Virus record (IMG/VR): IMGVR_UViG_3300045051_000081
Coordinates: 1 to 64,000 of that record
Strand: one strand, 5' to 3'
Length of the DNA stretch: 64,000 bases
DNA from: a virus
Within the stretch, counting starts at the first letter, position 1. Each line of letters begins with the position of its first letter. A program made the translations under genes and the position numbers. This document shows positions 18,301-27,134 of this stretch, in pieces. The notes under the pieces are model-generated. The model was not told the origin of the DNA, ran no database searches, and worked only from the letters and a program-made list of their open reading frames with translations.

Positions 18301-18952
18301 ACGGATAGGCGCTCTGCTGCTGCGCATTTGCCGTTGCAACGTCCAACTCACGCTGCGCCTGTGCCTGCTCCACAGTGCCAGCCTTCATCGCCGTCTCGGC
18401 ACCCTGAACGCTGAACGCCTTTAACTTGTTGTATTCGTCCAGCGCCTGCGTGTAGCCAGACTGATAGAGCCCCGCAATGACAGGGGCCTGCGCAAGCTGC
18501 TGCTGCCCGCCTACCTCCGCTGCAGCTACGCCAGCGCGGTCGCCACCGAAGGCGTTACCAGACCGGATGCCCTGACTGAGAAGATTGTTGGCTGCGATCT
18601 TGTTCTGATTGTTGAACCAATCCTGCGTGGTGTTGACCACGTTCTGAGTAAACGGAGACTGGATCTCGGCAACCCTAGCAGGATCGAAGTCGCCAAGATG
18701 CATGCCCGTGTCGAACATGTAATTGACGGCTTCGGTCTGATGCGGATTGAGCGGCGCAACACTCGACAGCATGGCCGGGTTGAACGGCGTATCTGCAAGT
18801 GTATCGACCTTGCTCAGGAAATCCTCATAGCGAGCCCCCGTCGCGGGGGTTGGACCCTGCGCGAAGTTGGTCGTGGACATACCTGTCGAGGTGCCGCCTG
18901 TGGTAGTCGATGCACCTGATGGAGTTGGCGCGCTACCTTTGCTCCCGCACAT
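15344..18952 (-). CDS. Large internal virion protein
   Basis: 1202 aa if started at MCGSKGSAPT (18952), which has GAGGG five bases upstream. An ATG nine codons earlier lies within the end of the upstream gene and has a poorer site. The N-terminal part (about 1-300) is helical with Gln-rich segments, followed by low-complexity Gly/Pro linkers. GG-x-V motifs occur (GGTVPRLASGGYVDD, FKHGGPVEAG, RYFEAGG). The C-terminal 350 residues are charged and helical. The position between a GNAT gene and a giant ejection-like protein, and the MCG start common in podovirus internal proteins, support an inner core or DNA-ejection role. This is inferred. Confidence 0.7.
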   Translation of the reverse strand: MCGSKGSAPTPSGASTTTGGTSTGMSTTNFAQGPTPATGARYEDFLSKVDTLADTPFNPAMLSSVAPLNPHQTEAVNYMFDTGMHLGDFDPARVAEIQSPFTQNVVNTTQDWFNNQNKIAANNLLSQGIRSGNAFGGDRAGVAAAEVGGQQQLAQAPVIAGLYQSGYTQALDEYNKLKAFSVQGAETAMKAGTVEQAQAQRELDVATANAQQQSAYPFQVANWEGAALGGIGPLTGTVGQGTTSTSANSTGVSTPPTPNPLTQALGIGSAIGGLFTSKDGGTVPRLASGGYVDDDSRFGSMFGGGGGDEYDRDERDRGRDDTYGKDTSIQTSGTKDEVLSDIEKVGQQKPTQDEPPNIFGAFKIPRYKQPYIRIPSLAAASSTGMGQQASPTTAPQASSGSAGSTIGGTLGSVAGTAIGGPIGGVIGGAAGKLFGGLFKHGGPVEAGPIRYFEAGGPNDEGDKGDTLDSGDPAVPARTPVTGNPEDERLFRERMGLRPGQSVPAEGTGMLVRERPPPSRDGFGLDKLPTRPSIPSPDPLAPFLGTEGPRSLTGPPRGSPAGNLPYQATEVAPQVLTRERVQRELEDNPRLARRFDANTTAEVGVKPVARQGYQASVIDRAVQEGQPLGNLVNNPNYYPWQTRASRAVTGQGVDDSLWAGANPINYGTGNASRDPRTGRDVGFAGGPQTASIGRERYGIEGQRGLALARASGYTGPDRTPIGFVPGAPVGSGANVTQLAGGPNTTGDLEVSGQKRTTPQPRQYDPTNLGYGPAEMRAIPGAPPRSFAERWATNPLTAAGIAMLRSQSPYLGTGVGEGLAGAAGAIEHNRAQNVLDNKPTLRTEFPTLIYQYPDGRMWDTQVPNPGYDAKKVARDRLDWEKQKALKEEWRPTGRVHPIKGTEFYNQKTMEIRWGTAEGPVTGKPGEKPPATGTVKPAPDPNAVPAKPSLQSTIELDPDNPEHTKYIIDPKPVLKPQVTATQKRNDKIMEEARKYAEGGNRTQLKLSDMKASLERLPNETDDQFKKRFLAQGPGYQQRLSAAQWVNYFAQLGGQKPYFDPTVVGSLEQSEKTGVMGGFEASRTTGGGTHNAAPIIQAAMRAFPNASQTVEGSRMIIASMEAAARRERERHDFLSNPRNQELYFGDLNQLEAVFNHANPPEKYAAQARMAIIPPVEVEWIKKYGSDPEAVEKFEKRWGKGLLNWSH

Positions 18953-19565
18953 TCTTACCCTCGTCTCGTCCTCCGACACGAAGGATAGTCTCGACCACGG
19001 GAACCACTTCCCGCGTTCGCTCGGTGTGCGCCTTCTTATTCAACTCCTCGATGCGCCGCATCTCCTCACGCATCTTCTCGTTCTGACGTGGGATCGTTCC
19101 GTACATGAAGAACGCACCGACACAAGGCATGTGCCTCGCGTAGAGCCGCACCTTACCTTCGGTGCGGTCGAAGCTGTTGATGCCAACCTGCACCGGCAGC
19201 TTCATCAAGTTGCTCGTCCACTTGGCCTGTTCGATCAGCATGCGCGCATAGTTGCTCTTGCGATACTTCGGATGCACGAAGTTCCAACGCTCCAGCAGAT
19301 ACTCGTCGTCCGAGTACCAGTCGCTGACGATCAGCATCCCCATGGTCGCCACCACGCGACCACTCTCATCGATGACCCAGATGAACCCACCCTTGCGCCG
19401 GGTTGCTATCTTGATGCCCTCACGCACCTTGTCATCGTTCACACCGAACATGCCGTTCTCGCTGTGAAGCAGCATCAGCAGCGCGAAGATCTGATCCTCG
19501 TCAGCCGCCGTCGCGAACCGCACACCCGGTACACCCTTGTCTGGATGGTAGTAGGGCTTGTTCAT
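18933..19565 (-). CDS. GNAT-family N-acetyltransferase in the virion cluster
   Basis: 210 aa. The GNAT core includes a beta strand pair (GGFIWVIDESGRVVATMGML) and the segment WNFVHPKYRKSNYARMLIEQ, which matches the acetyl-CoA binding motif (V-x-P-x-x-R-x-x-x-x-A-R). Acetyltransferases in this position are common in T7-like and related podoviruses and may modify a host or virion protein; the substrate is unknown. It overlaps the genes on both sides (4 and about 20 bases). Confidence 0.8.
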   Translation of the reverse strand: MNKPYYHPDKGVPGVRFATAADEDQIFALLMLLHSENGMFGVNDDKVREGIKIATRRKGGFIWVIDESGRVVATMGMLIVSDWYSDDEYLLERWNFVHPKYRKSNYARMLIEQAKWTSNLMKLPVQVGINSFDRTEGKVRLYARHMPCVGAFFMYGTIPRQNEKMREEMRRIEELNKKAHTERTREVVPVVETILRVGGRDEGKNVREQR

Positions 19566-22500
19566 TTGCTCGGCCCCGGCAGTGTCTTCTGGAAGGCCTG
19601 CACCTGCTTACGAATAGCCTCAACGCTCTTGCATAGAATCTTGGACCCCGCATCGGAGTCGCCGCCGCCAATCGCTGCCACGATCTCGGGGTCTACAATC
19701 ATCTCCCCACCCGCCGTGACAATGGGCGTGGTGTCATCGTCCATGTCGTCTATCGGTGGGCCACCGTTGTGACCCATGAACCCGCCATCCTGATAGCCCT
19801 TCGGAACACTCGTCGGCAGGTTCTGATACGGCACCTTCTGCGGCGGCGCTATGATCGGCTTCGGTGCCGGAAGTTGACGCGAGCCGGGGCCTTTGACCCC
19901 ACCCATGCGTCCTATACCACCCTTCAACGCAGGCGCAGCACCTCGCCGCATGCCACCGGTCGCACCCCCGGTCACGCTATGCGTGAGCAGGTTGCCCCAC
20001 ATCTTGGCACCCGCCATCGTGTTCCCCTCACCCAATCCAGACACCACGTCAGCCGGGATCACAAAGCTGCCGGTGCGTGCCCGCATCGGGATGCGATCTG
20101 TGCGACCGGACACAGTAGAATTGATCAGGTGAGCCCCCGGCGCTCGCGCTGGCATATTGATGGCAGCCAGACCCGCACCCTTGGGCTGCGCCACGTTCCT
20201 CGCCCCGAAGTGGGACTGCTGCCCCATGGAGTTCATCGAGGAGGGGCTCATCACCGGCTTGGCAATCCCGCCTGCCGCCAGTCCCGGCACTAGACCACCA
20301 TGCTTGAAGCCGCCTCCACCAAATGCGCTCTGATCCTGTGGAGCCGCTCCCAGTCCAGCCGTAGGCGATGACATCACGTTGCTGACCATGGCATCCACAT
20401 TCAGAGGGCTCGACGGATTGCCGCCGCCGCTTCCCTTGCCACCACCAAGATCAGAGAAGCCGACCGAAGTCGCGCTTGACCCCGCCGTCTCCTCGATCCG
20501 CCTCTGCTCCTGACTTTGCATGCCCTGTAACACCATCATGGCCGCTGTCGGAATAGGAACCCGGAAGGCCTCCGCCGTCGCTGCCACAAGACCGGGAGCC
20601 GTCGCCGCCACCGAGGACGCTAGATCGGGATTGGCCTGCGCTGCCTGTGTCGCCGATATCACAGCCTGCGTGGCAGCGGGCGAGGCAGGATTAGGAACAC
20701 CGGGAGAGGGCGATTGGGTCGCTGGCGACGGAGAGGGCGTCTGTGTCTGTGGCGTCTGTGTTTGTGGCTGCGTCTGTGGCGTCTGCGTCTGCGGAGCAGG
20801 GGTCTGAGTCGTCCCTTTGATACCGGGCGCTGGACTGAGTGGCCCCTGAGTGAATGTCTGGTTTGTCTTATCCAGCGCAGTCGGGCTCGTTATACTGGTA
20901 TTAGCGGGAGCTATATTCCCCGGCTCAGCCAAGCCGGGAGCCTGCGGCCCGTAGTTTGGGCCGAAGTTAGTCGCCAACTGCGCAGCTTGCTGCTCCGCCT
21001 GTTGGTTCTGCGACACCATCGCATCCACGACATCCGCAATAGTCGCAGGCGACCGCCCCGCAATGTCAGCGGAAGGCTGCGCATTTGGATCAGCAGCAGG
21101 AGTCCCAGTGAAACCAGTAAAGCCTGAGGGATCCATTCCCTCGAACGCTTCCGTATTGGCGTGACCCTGAGCGGCAAGGCCGGGAGCGGGAGCAGCAGGG
21201 GCGGGAGCGGGCGCAGGAGCAGGGGCGGGATTGTAACTCTGCATCGCCTGATCAATACCTTTGGCGATCTCGCTTTGAACCATGCTGTAAGCAGGGACAC
21301 CAAGCACCGAATAGTTGGGGCCATAACCCAACTGAGCAGCAATCTGCGTGGCAATGCTTGTAAGCGCACTTCTGGCCGCAGCGGCTGGCACCCCCGCCTT
21401 TTCCATCGCTGACTTAGCCTGCGCCCCCCTCGCCATGCCTTCTTCCTTGGAGGTCACTGTCCCCCTCGTGGCATTCGTAACAATGCTCTGTACGGTCTGC
21501 GCTGTCGTTGGCGCAGGAGCAGGAGCAGGCTGATCCTGATCCGTCTGATCCATGCTCTCGTTGATGTCTTGATTGGCGTGCCCCACCTCTGCAGGATCAA
21601 GCCCAGCCTGAGCCGCCATCGTCGCTTGATTCGCGTGGCCCTGAGAGACAGCAGTCGAGGGGTCCATTCCCTCGTAAGCCCCCATGTTGGCGTGACCGGG
21701 AGCAACATCAGCAAGACCGGGAGTAGCCGCCATCGTTGCCGGATTGGCGTGACCTTGAGCGACAGCCGCAGCAGGCGCATCCATCCCTTCATATGCCGAC
21801 TGATTGGCATGGGCTCCGGTGGGATTGGTAAGACCGGGTGTTGGCGCTGCAGGAGCAGGCGCGAGAGCATCCAGCGTCTGCGCTTGAGTAGCGATAGCAG
21901 CCTGTGTCTGCGCTTGGTTTGTCGCTATCGTTTGATCGACGGTTGCAGCGATGTCCTGATTGGTCAGTCCCGGAGTGGGAGCAGCAGGAGCAACAGTAGG
22001 AGCAGCCGTTCGATCAGCAGGCGTCAGCGTGCCAAGTGTCTCTGCTATCGCTGCAGCTTTCGCATCCGCTATAGTTTGTGCAGCTTGTTGCGCTGCTTGC
22101 TGTGCCGCCTGAGTATCAAACGCCGCACCGGGAAGGGCATCATGTGCAGTAGACAGACTCTCCATGTCAGCCGGGGTTGCTGGGGCACCCTTACTTGCAG
22201 CAAAGTCCGCAGCGTGTGCAGCATCTATCGCTTGCTGCGCCGTTAAGCCGGGTGCAGCAACAGGAGCAACCTCCGCAGCCTTCTCCGCTGCAACCTCCGT
22301 TGGATTCTCAGCTTGAACAGCAGCAGCAATCTCTGCAGCAACCTCATTCGTGGGATCAGCCGAGGTCTGCGCGTCCTCCGTACCGGGTTGCCCCGTCTCC
22401 GCAGCAGGGGTAGCCCCAAGATCAGTCTGATTCATCGCCTGCGCTGCCGCCGTCAGCGCAGTAGCTAGAGCGGGATTGGATTGGGCCTGCGCTGCAGCAG

Positions 22501-25500
22501 CAGCATGTGCAGCATTGGCATTATCCTGCGCCGCCGCAGCATCAGCATCCGCGAACGCATCCGGTCCCGCAGCCGTCAACCCTTGAGGACCACCGAGGCC
22601 GCCGGGTGTTGTACTGTATGCATCAAAGCCGGGAGCGAGACCGCCAGTGGGACTGACGCCGAGTACGCCAGTCGTCGGCGTCATACCGGAGGTGGGAGCC
22701 AACGAAGCTGCCTTATCTGCCAGCGCAGCCGCCAAACTAGGATTCTGAGAAGCGGCCATCGTATTCGCTAGAGCATGCGATGCGGCCAAGCCGGTGGGAG
22801 AAGTCGATGGCTGGTCTTGCGCTGCAGCCGCAATCTCATCTGCAGTCATGCTTGCTGCTTGCGCTGTACCAATAAGCCCACCAACAAGGCTAGATTGGTT
22901 ATTCGTGCTGGGGGCAAGACCCCCAACCACACCTTTCGCATCAGGTCCGGGGTCTGGTGCTGCCAAGCCCGGATCCACCACGTTGCCACGATCATCAGTC
23001 GTTATGCCGTAGGCTGCTGGATTCCCGAACGGCCCACCCGGATCGCCATAAAATCCGCTGTGAGGATCGCTAACCGATAAGCCGGGTACCGCGCCGGTAT
23101 TGATAGAAGCCGCAGGTGCAGCGAGGTTTGGCCCGCCCTTCGCTTGATCACCGAGCGACTGCATATCAAACGCTGCAGGAGAAAGGGCTGCTGCGAGCGT
23201 TGCAAACGAAGGCGCGGGTGCTGGCGTTTGAGCCTGTGCCGCGTTGATCCCGAGTACGCTGCCCAGATTCGCTTGGTTGAGCGAAGGCGTGAATGACGGG
23301 GGTGGACCAATGTCGAACGGATTGGGCGAGGGCGGTGGCGGGGCCACAGGCGCGAACGGCTCTTGCGGACTTACCGGAACTGAAGGATCGATGGCAGGCC
23401 CGTAAGGCGCGTCGTGCTGCGTTCCCACATACGGATCAAGAGCCGCCAGCGACAGGGCCTGCGCCTGTGCCACCGTCGTCTCTTGCGCGCCGGGAGTATA
23501 CCCGAGGCCGCCTTTTGCATCAGGTCCGGGATCTGGTGCCGGTTGACCCGGATCCACCACATTGCCTCGGTCATCGGTTGTGATGCCATAGGCCGCCGGA
23601 TTCCCAAACGGACCTCCCGGATCAGCATGAAATCCGCTGTGGGGATCGCTGACCGATAAGCCAAGACCGGGAGCGGGAGCAGGAGCAGCAGCAGGAGCAG
23701 GCGTATCAGTCTGATCAGTCTGGTCCGTTTGAGTCTGATCCGTTTGGGCCGCAGCGATATCAGCCGCAATGCTCTGCGCTTGATTGCTCTCGAAACCTCC
23801 ACCCTTAGCGCCACTACCCGGATCAGACCCTAACCCGCCAAAGTCACCGGGGCCTTGTGTAGTAGTCTGATTATTCGCCTTATCCATATCGACGCCGCGA
23901 CCCGCCAGTTCGAGCGCATACGCCACATCGAGATCAGTCACCGCTCCCTTTGAAAGATCACCAAGCGGCTCTGTGGTTACACCACGGTCAGTGGTTGGAG
24001 CGTCGAAACCCGGATCTTTATCAGCAGGAGCAGGAGCAGGAGACAATCCCGGTGCCGGTGCCGCCTTGTCTGCTTCCGCTTGCGCATCCGCCTGCGCCTG
24101 ATCATCGCTAACACTGGGACTGCTCTTCTCCCCCGCCGCCGACAGCGCATCAGCAGCCGCTTGCGACACTGCGCCTGAGACCGATGGCGCACCGCCCCAA
24201 CCCCCTGTCCCACCACTATCCAAATCAGTGCCAAAAGCACCGTTGGGTGCGCCAAAACCAAATGTACCGGGAGCAGCTAAGTTGCCAAACTGACCATTCG
24301 CCCACGAGGCCGTCATGTCATGAGTGCCGAGGGCATCACGATCACCAAGCCCAAACGCACCAAAGGCTGGACTTGCAGGCGGAGCCGCAATCGAAACAGT
24401 CGGTGTCGCAAAGCTCGGTGAGTACTCCGCTGACGGATTGGTTTGATCTACATCGGAATCATCTTGATCAGGCGCACCGAGATCACCCTTGCCACCAGTC
24501 GTAGCCAAGCTTGCTAGAGAGACACCACTCTTGCCGCCGCCAGTCGTGTCCGTATCTGTGCTGGGAGCATCCGTGCTAGGAGCATCCGTACTTGCTACGT
24601 CTGTGCTGCTCTTCTCGCCACCGCCCTTCTCACCGCCACCCTTCTCGCCAAAGCCGAAACCAGCCGCAGCAGTATTGGTAGCTGCCGCCGCAGGCCCACC
24701 CTTGCCGTCATCGCTAGCCTGATCATCAGATGCCGTTACGTCGGTGCCGCCACTGACCGAGGTGGAGTAGCCAGAAGTGGAATCAGTATCGCTGGATTGA
24801 TCCCCGCTCGCGCTCGCGAGGCCACCTCCAACGCCACTTGAGTAACCGCCACCCACATCGCTCGTATTGCCCGCGTAGCCGCCAGCAGACGGCCCACCAG
24901 TTGGAGCGCCGCCCTTGCCGCCACCAGCAACACCGGGACCACCGCCACCGAGAGTGCCACCAAAGCCGGGACCGTAGCCTGCAGCATAAGCCGCCTCAGT
25001 GGCACCGAGATCGGCAGCAGCAAGACCCAGAGCATTGGTGCCGCCACCACCAGCATCACCTATTCCGAAGGAGCCTGTCCCCGGCGTTGCAGCACCGAGA
25101 TCGCCGGGACCGAAGAATCCACCAGTCAGCGCGCCCTGAGAGGCATAGGCCCCGTAGGCCGCCGCCTGCCCCTTCCCCATACCCGCAGCTTCAAGGCCAG
25201 CCGAGATTTGTCCGGGGGACATGGAAGCCGTAAGACCAAGAGCGGCAGCAGAAATGCCGGGTGCGCCATACGCCGCAGTCGATGGGTTGCCGAAGTTGCC
25301 GGTGTCGGGACCGGGGCCGCCCTTGCCGCCTTCTGGACCACCCTTGCCGCCGGGATCTCCTAGACCGAAGCCTAGACCAGCCGCAGCGGGGCCTCCAGAC
25401 ACCGCACCCGGACCACCACCGGGGCCTGCACCGGGGCCGCCACCGGGGCCGCCACCGGGGCCGCCCGTGCCGGGAGCACCACCTTGGCTGCCCTCACTGC

Positions 25501-26344
25501 CCGGACCACCCTGACTGCAGCCGCCGCTGTTGCCTTCGCCATAGCCGCCATAGCAGCCGCCGCCCTCACCGCCATAGCAGCCACCACCGCCGCTACAGCC
25601 GCCGCCACCTTCACCGCCGCAGCCGCTACCGCAGCCAGTGCCGCTGCCCTGACTGCCGCCAAACCCACCCAGACCGCCTACGCCAAAGCCTGCAGAACCA
25701 CCGCAGCCGCCGCCGCAGCTACAGCCGCCACATGCGCCGCTGCCGCAGGAATCGCCGCTACAACCACAACCGCCACCAGCGCCGCAGCCGCCGCAAGCGC
25801 CCTCACCACCGCCAGCGCCCTCACCACCGCCACCATCACCGCCGCCACCGCCGCCTTCCAGATAGCGCCAGCCACCCCTACCTCGATGACGTACAGCCGA
25901 GGGGTCGAACAACTCATCGATATCGCCGTCTTGCGTTCGCCGCCGAAACCCCCGCTGACGCGGCGTGCGAATGCCGTTCTCGCGATCTGGCCTGTAGAAG
26001 AAGTTGGGGCGCGGATTGCGCAGTTCTTCGATGGTCTGGAGATATTCGGGAGGCAATTCCGGCATCATCGGCAGCAACGAGGCCGCATCGTCTGGCCCCT
26101 GCCGGTCATCTGCCAATCCGGCAATGTTGTCAGGCTGATAGGGGTCTTTCTTCTGCGTCAGACCGCCTTCCGCATACTTGGATTGCTTGGTCTGGGAGAG
26201 GCCTATCGCAATGGCCTGTTTGCGGTTGGTGACCTTTGGACCTGTCTTGGAGCCAGAATGAAGCTGTCCGCGCTTGAACTCGCCCATGACCTCATGCATC
26301 CCAGCTTGCTTCTGGGCCTTGGTCCGCATGGGTCCGAGCGGCAT
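19562..26344 (-). CDS. 2260-aa low-complexity virion protein (DUF6496-like N-terminus, Cys/Gly-rich, collagen-like and Ala/Gln/Pro-rich tracts)
   Basis: One uninterrupted 6.8-kb frame. Residues 1-60 resemble DUF6496 (MHEVMGEFKRGQLHSGSK, KVTNRKQAIAIGLSQTKQS). From about 162 to 290 it is a Gly/Cys-rich tract with many GCGG units. A collagen-like Gly-Pro tract follows, then about 1500 residues of Ala/Gln/Pro/Thr/Asp sequence with internal repeats (PAPGL, GHAN..., DPHSGF...AYGITTDDRGN). The last 210 residues are a conserved-looking globular part (FKHGGLVPGLAAGG, IPMRARTGSFVIPADVVSG, GNTMAGAKMWGNLL). Both ends carry the GG-x-V motifs seen in the other virion proteins. It is probably a virion or ejected scaffold-like protein. 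The intact frame despite extreme repeats argues for selection. Exact function unknown. Confidence 0.8.
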   Translation of the reverse strand: MPLGPMRTKAQKQAGMHEVMGEFKRGQLHSGSKTGPKVTNRKQAIAIGLSQTKQSKYAEGGLTQKKDPYQPDNIAGLADDRQGPDDAASLLPMMPELPPEYLQTIEELRNPRPNFFYRPDRENGIRTPRQRGFRRRTQDGDIDELFDPSAVRHRGRGGWRYLEGGGGGGDGGGGEGAGGGEGACGGCGAGGGCGCSGDSCGSGACGGCSCGGGCGGSAGFGVGGLGGFGGSQGSGTGCGSGCGGEGGGGCSGGGGCYGGEGGGCYGGYGEGNSGGCSQGGPGSEGSQGGAPGTGGPGGGPGGGPGAGPGGGPGAVSGGPAAAGLGFGLGDPGGKGGPEGGKGGPGPDTGNFGNPSTAAYGAPGISAAALGLTASMSPGQISAGLEAAGMGKGQAAAYGAYASQGALTGGFFGPGDLGAATPGTGSFGIGDAGGGGTNALGLAAADLGATEAAYAAGYGPGFGGTLGGGGPGVAGGGKGGAPTGGPSAGGYAGNTSDVGGGYSSGVGGGLASASGDQSSDTDSTSGYSTSVSGGTDVTASDDQASDDGKGGPAAAATNTAAAGFGFGEKGGGEKGGGEKSSTDVASTDAPSTDAPSTDTDTTGGGKSGVSLASLATTGGKGDLGAPDQDDSDVDQTNPSAEYSPSFATPTVSIAAPPASPAFGAFGLGDRDALGTHDMTASWANGQFGNLAAPGTFGFGAPNGAFGTDLDSGGTGGWGGAPSVSGAVSQAAADALSAAGEKSSPSVSDDQAQADAQAEADKAAPAPGLSPAPAPADKDPGFDAPTTDRGVTTEPLGDLSKGAVTDLDVAYALELAGRGVDMDKANNQTTTQGPGDFGGLGSDPGSGAKGGGFESNQAQSIAADIAAAQTDQTQTDQTDQTDTPAPAAAPAPAPGLGLSVSDPHSGFHADPGGPFGNPAAYGITTDDRGNVVDPGQPAPDPGPDAKGGLGYTPGAQETTVAQAQALSLAALDPYVGTQHDAPYGPAIDPSVPVSPQEPFAPVAPPPPSPNPFDIGPPPSFTPSLNQANLGSVLGINAAQAQTPAPAPSFATLAAALSPAAFDMQSLGDQAKGGPNLAAPAASINTGAVPGLSVSDPHSGFYGDPGGPFGNPAAYGITTDDRGNVVDPGLAAPDPGPDAKGVVGGLAPSTNNQSSLVGGLIGTAQAASMTADEIAAAAQDQPSTSPTGLAASHALANTMAASQNPSLAAALADKAASLAPTSGMTPTTGVLGVSPTGGLAPGFDAYSTTPGGLGGPQGLTAAGPDAFADADAAAAQDNANAAHAAAAAQAQSNPALATALTAAAQAMNQTDLGATPAAETGQPGTEDAQTSADPTNEVAAEIAAAVQAENPTEVAAEKAAEVAPVAAPGLTAQQAIDAAHAADFAASKGAPATPADMESLSTAHDALPGAAFDTQAAQQAAQQAAQTIADAKAAAIAETLGTLTPADRTAAPTVAPAAPTPGLTNQDIAATVDQTIATNQAQTQAAIATQAQTLDALAPAPAAPTPGLTNPTGAHANQSAYEGMDAPAAAVAQGHANPATMAATPGLADVAPGHANMGAYEGMDPSTAVSQGHANQATMAAQAGLDPAEVGHANQDINESMDQTDQDQPAPAPAPTTAQTVQSIVTNATRGTVTSKEEGMARGAQAKSAMEKAGVPAAAARSALTSIATQIAAQLGYGPNYSVLGVPAYSMVQSEIAKGIDQAMQSYNPAPAPAPAPAPAAPAPGLAAQGHANTEAFEGMDPSGFTGFTGTPAADPNAQPSADIAGRSPATIADVVDAMVSQNQQAEQQAAQLATNFGPNYGPQAPGLAEPGNIAPANTSITSPTALDKTNQTFTQGPLSPAPGIKGTTQTPAPQTQTPQTQPQTQTPQTQTPSPSPATQSPSPGVPNPASPAATQAVISATQAAQANPDLASSVAATAPGLVAATAEAFRVPIPTAAMMVLQGMQSQEQRRIEETAGSSATSVGFSDLGGGKGSGGGNPSSPLNVDAMVSNVMSSPTAGLGAAPQDQSAFGGGGFKHGGLVPGLAAGGIAKPVMSPSSMNSMGQQSHFGARNVAQPKGAGLAAINMPARAPGAHLINSTVSGRTDRIPMRARTGSFVIPADVVSGLGEGNTMAGAKMWGNLLTHSVTGGATGGMRRGAAPALKGGIGRMGGVKGPGSRQLPAPKPIIAPPQKVPYQNLPTSVPKGYQDGGFMGHNGGPPIDDMDDDTTPIVTAGGEMIVDPEIVAAIGGGDSDAGSKILCKSVEAIRKQVQAFQKTLPGPSK
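22926..23672. repeat. Diverged direct repeat of about 150 bp inside the giant gene
   Basis: Two copies, about 22931-23085 and 23513-23670, encode the same block (DPHSGF, DPGGPFGNPAAYGITTDD, RGNVVDPG, then DPGPDAKG). They are about 85% identical by eye and keep the frame. They reflect segmental duplication within the gene. Confidence 0.75.
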
Positions 26345-26348
26345 CTCG

Positions 26349-26663
26349 CTACCTTCTGAAGTTGGCCTTATCCGTACCGGTCTCAGTCGCTGACATCGTG
26401 GCTGTCGTCTCTATGATCTCCAGCAACGCTACTAGCGCGCGCCGATTCTGGTAAGCGACGAAATCCCGGCTAACCAGATTGGCCCCCAGCCGCAGGGCAT
26501 CGATACGCGCGATCTCCGCCTTGATCTCCGCAACAAGCTCCGGGTCCATGACCAGCGGCTCGCTCTCCGCCGAGGCGCGCTGTATCGGGGATGGTTGTGC
26601 CGGGGAGCGCATGACATCGCGCTGATAGGCTCTTGCCAGATATAGCTTCAGGTCTCGTCTCAT
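26349..26663 (-). CDS. Unknown helical small protein
   Basis: 104 aa from the ATG coupled (ATGA) to the preceding stop; the longer frame upstream overlaps a real gene. It has a basic N-terminus (MRRDLKLYLARAYQRDVMR) and helical acidic segments (DPELVAEIKAEIARIDALRL). It lies between small tail-end genes and the 2260-aa gene. No family was recognised. Confidence 0.65.
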   Translation of the reverse strand: MRRDLKLYLARAYQRDVMRSPAQPSPIQRASAESEPLVMDPELVAEIKAEIARIDALRLGANLVSRDFVAYQNRRALVALLEIIETTATMSATETGTDKANFRR

Positions 26664-26872
26664 TTGACTGGCCCTAACATTCTCTCGGATATCGCCTGAT
26701 GCAGCCTGTGGATTGCCTGCACCGTCAGCAACAGATGCTCGTGATACTGGAAGAGCCACTGCTCTTCAGGGTCTTGGTCTGATTCCGAAGCCGATGGCAA
26801 CGCAGTCTGGTTCGACCGTGCAGACGGCTGCGGCCAGCGCGCGACGTTGGGCGGGGGGTCACCAAAGGCCAT
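26660..26872 (-). CDS. Unknown small protein
   Basis: 70 aa starting MAFGDPPPNVARW. A Pro/Ser linker leads to a helix (EEQWLFQYHEHLLLTVQAIH). It starts one base past the previous stop and overlaps the next gene by ATGA. It is a likely minor virion or assembly component judged by location only. Confidence 0.6.
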   Translation of the reverse strand: MAFGDPPPNVARWPQPSARSNQTALPSASESDQDPEEQWLFQYHEHLLLTVQAIHRLHQAISERMLGPVK

Positions 26873-26873
26873 C

Positions 26874-27134
26874 TCACGCTCCAATAACCTTCCAGTTTTT
26901 CCCGTTGTACCAAGCCAGAACCTTGTTGAATCCGCCGGAGGTGACGGTCTGCCCCCACCCGGTCTTGCCGCTATCACTGATGCAGCAGACCATGCCAGCA
27001 GTAGGCTCCGCAGGAAGCTCAGAAAACGGCACCGGCACCATGGTGTACCCGGTCGCGTGATCGATATGATCGGCCAGCGTGCCGAAGGCCTGCGCCATCA
27101 GAAGCTGCGTCTGGATGATCCGGTCGCCCCTCAT
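26874..27134 (-). CDS. Small conserved tail-module protein
   Basis: 86 aa, coupled by ATGA to the gp10-like gene. A helical N-terminus (DRIIQTQLLMAQAFGTLADH) is followed by a beta domain (FSELPAEPTAGMVCCISDSG, WYNGKNWKVIGA). The last part resembles the small beta domains that end phage tail or fibre proteins. It is probably a tail accessory protein. Confidence 0.65.
   Translation of the reverse strand: MRGDRIIQTQLLMAQAFGTLADHIDHATGYTMVPVPFSELPAEPTAGMVCCISDSGKTGWGQTVTSGGFNKVLAWYNGKNWKVIGA

Noticed and set aside
25261-26359. Long plus-strand frames opposite the glycine-rich gene
   Set aside because: They are shadows of GC-rich repeats, giving His/Arg- or Ala/Thr-only low-complexity sequence without ribosome sites. 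The minus-strand frame is longer and starts and ends in protein-like domains.
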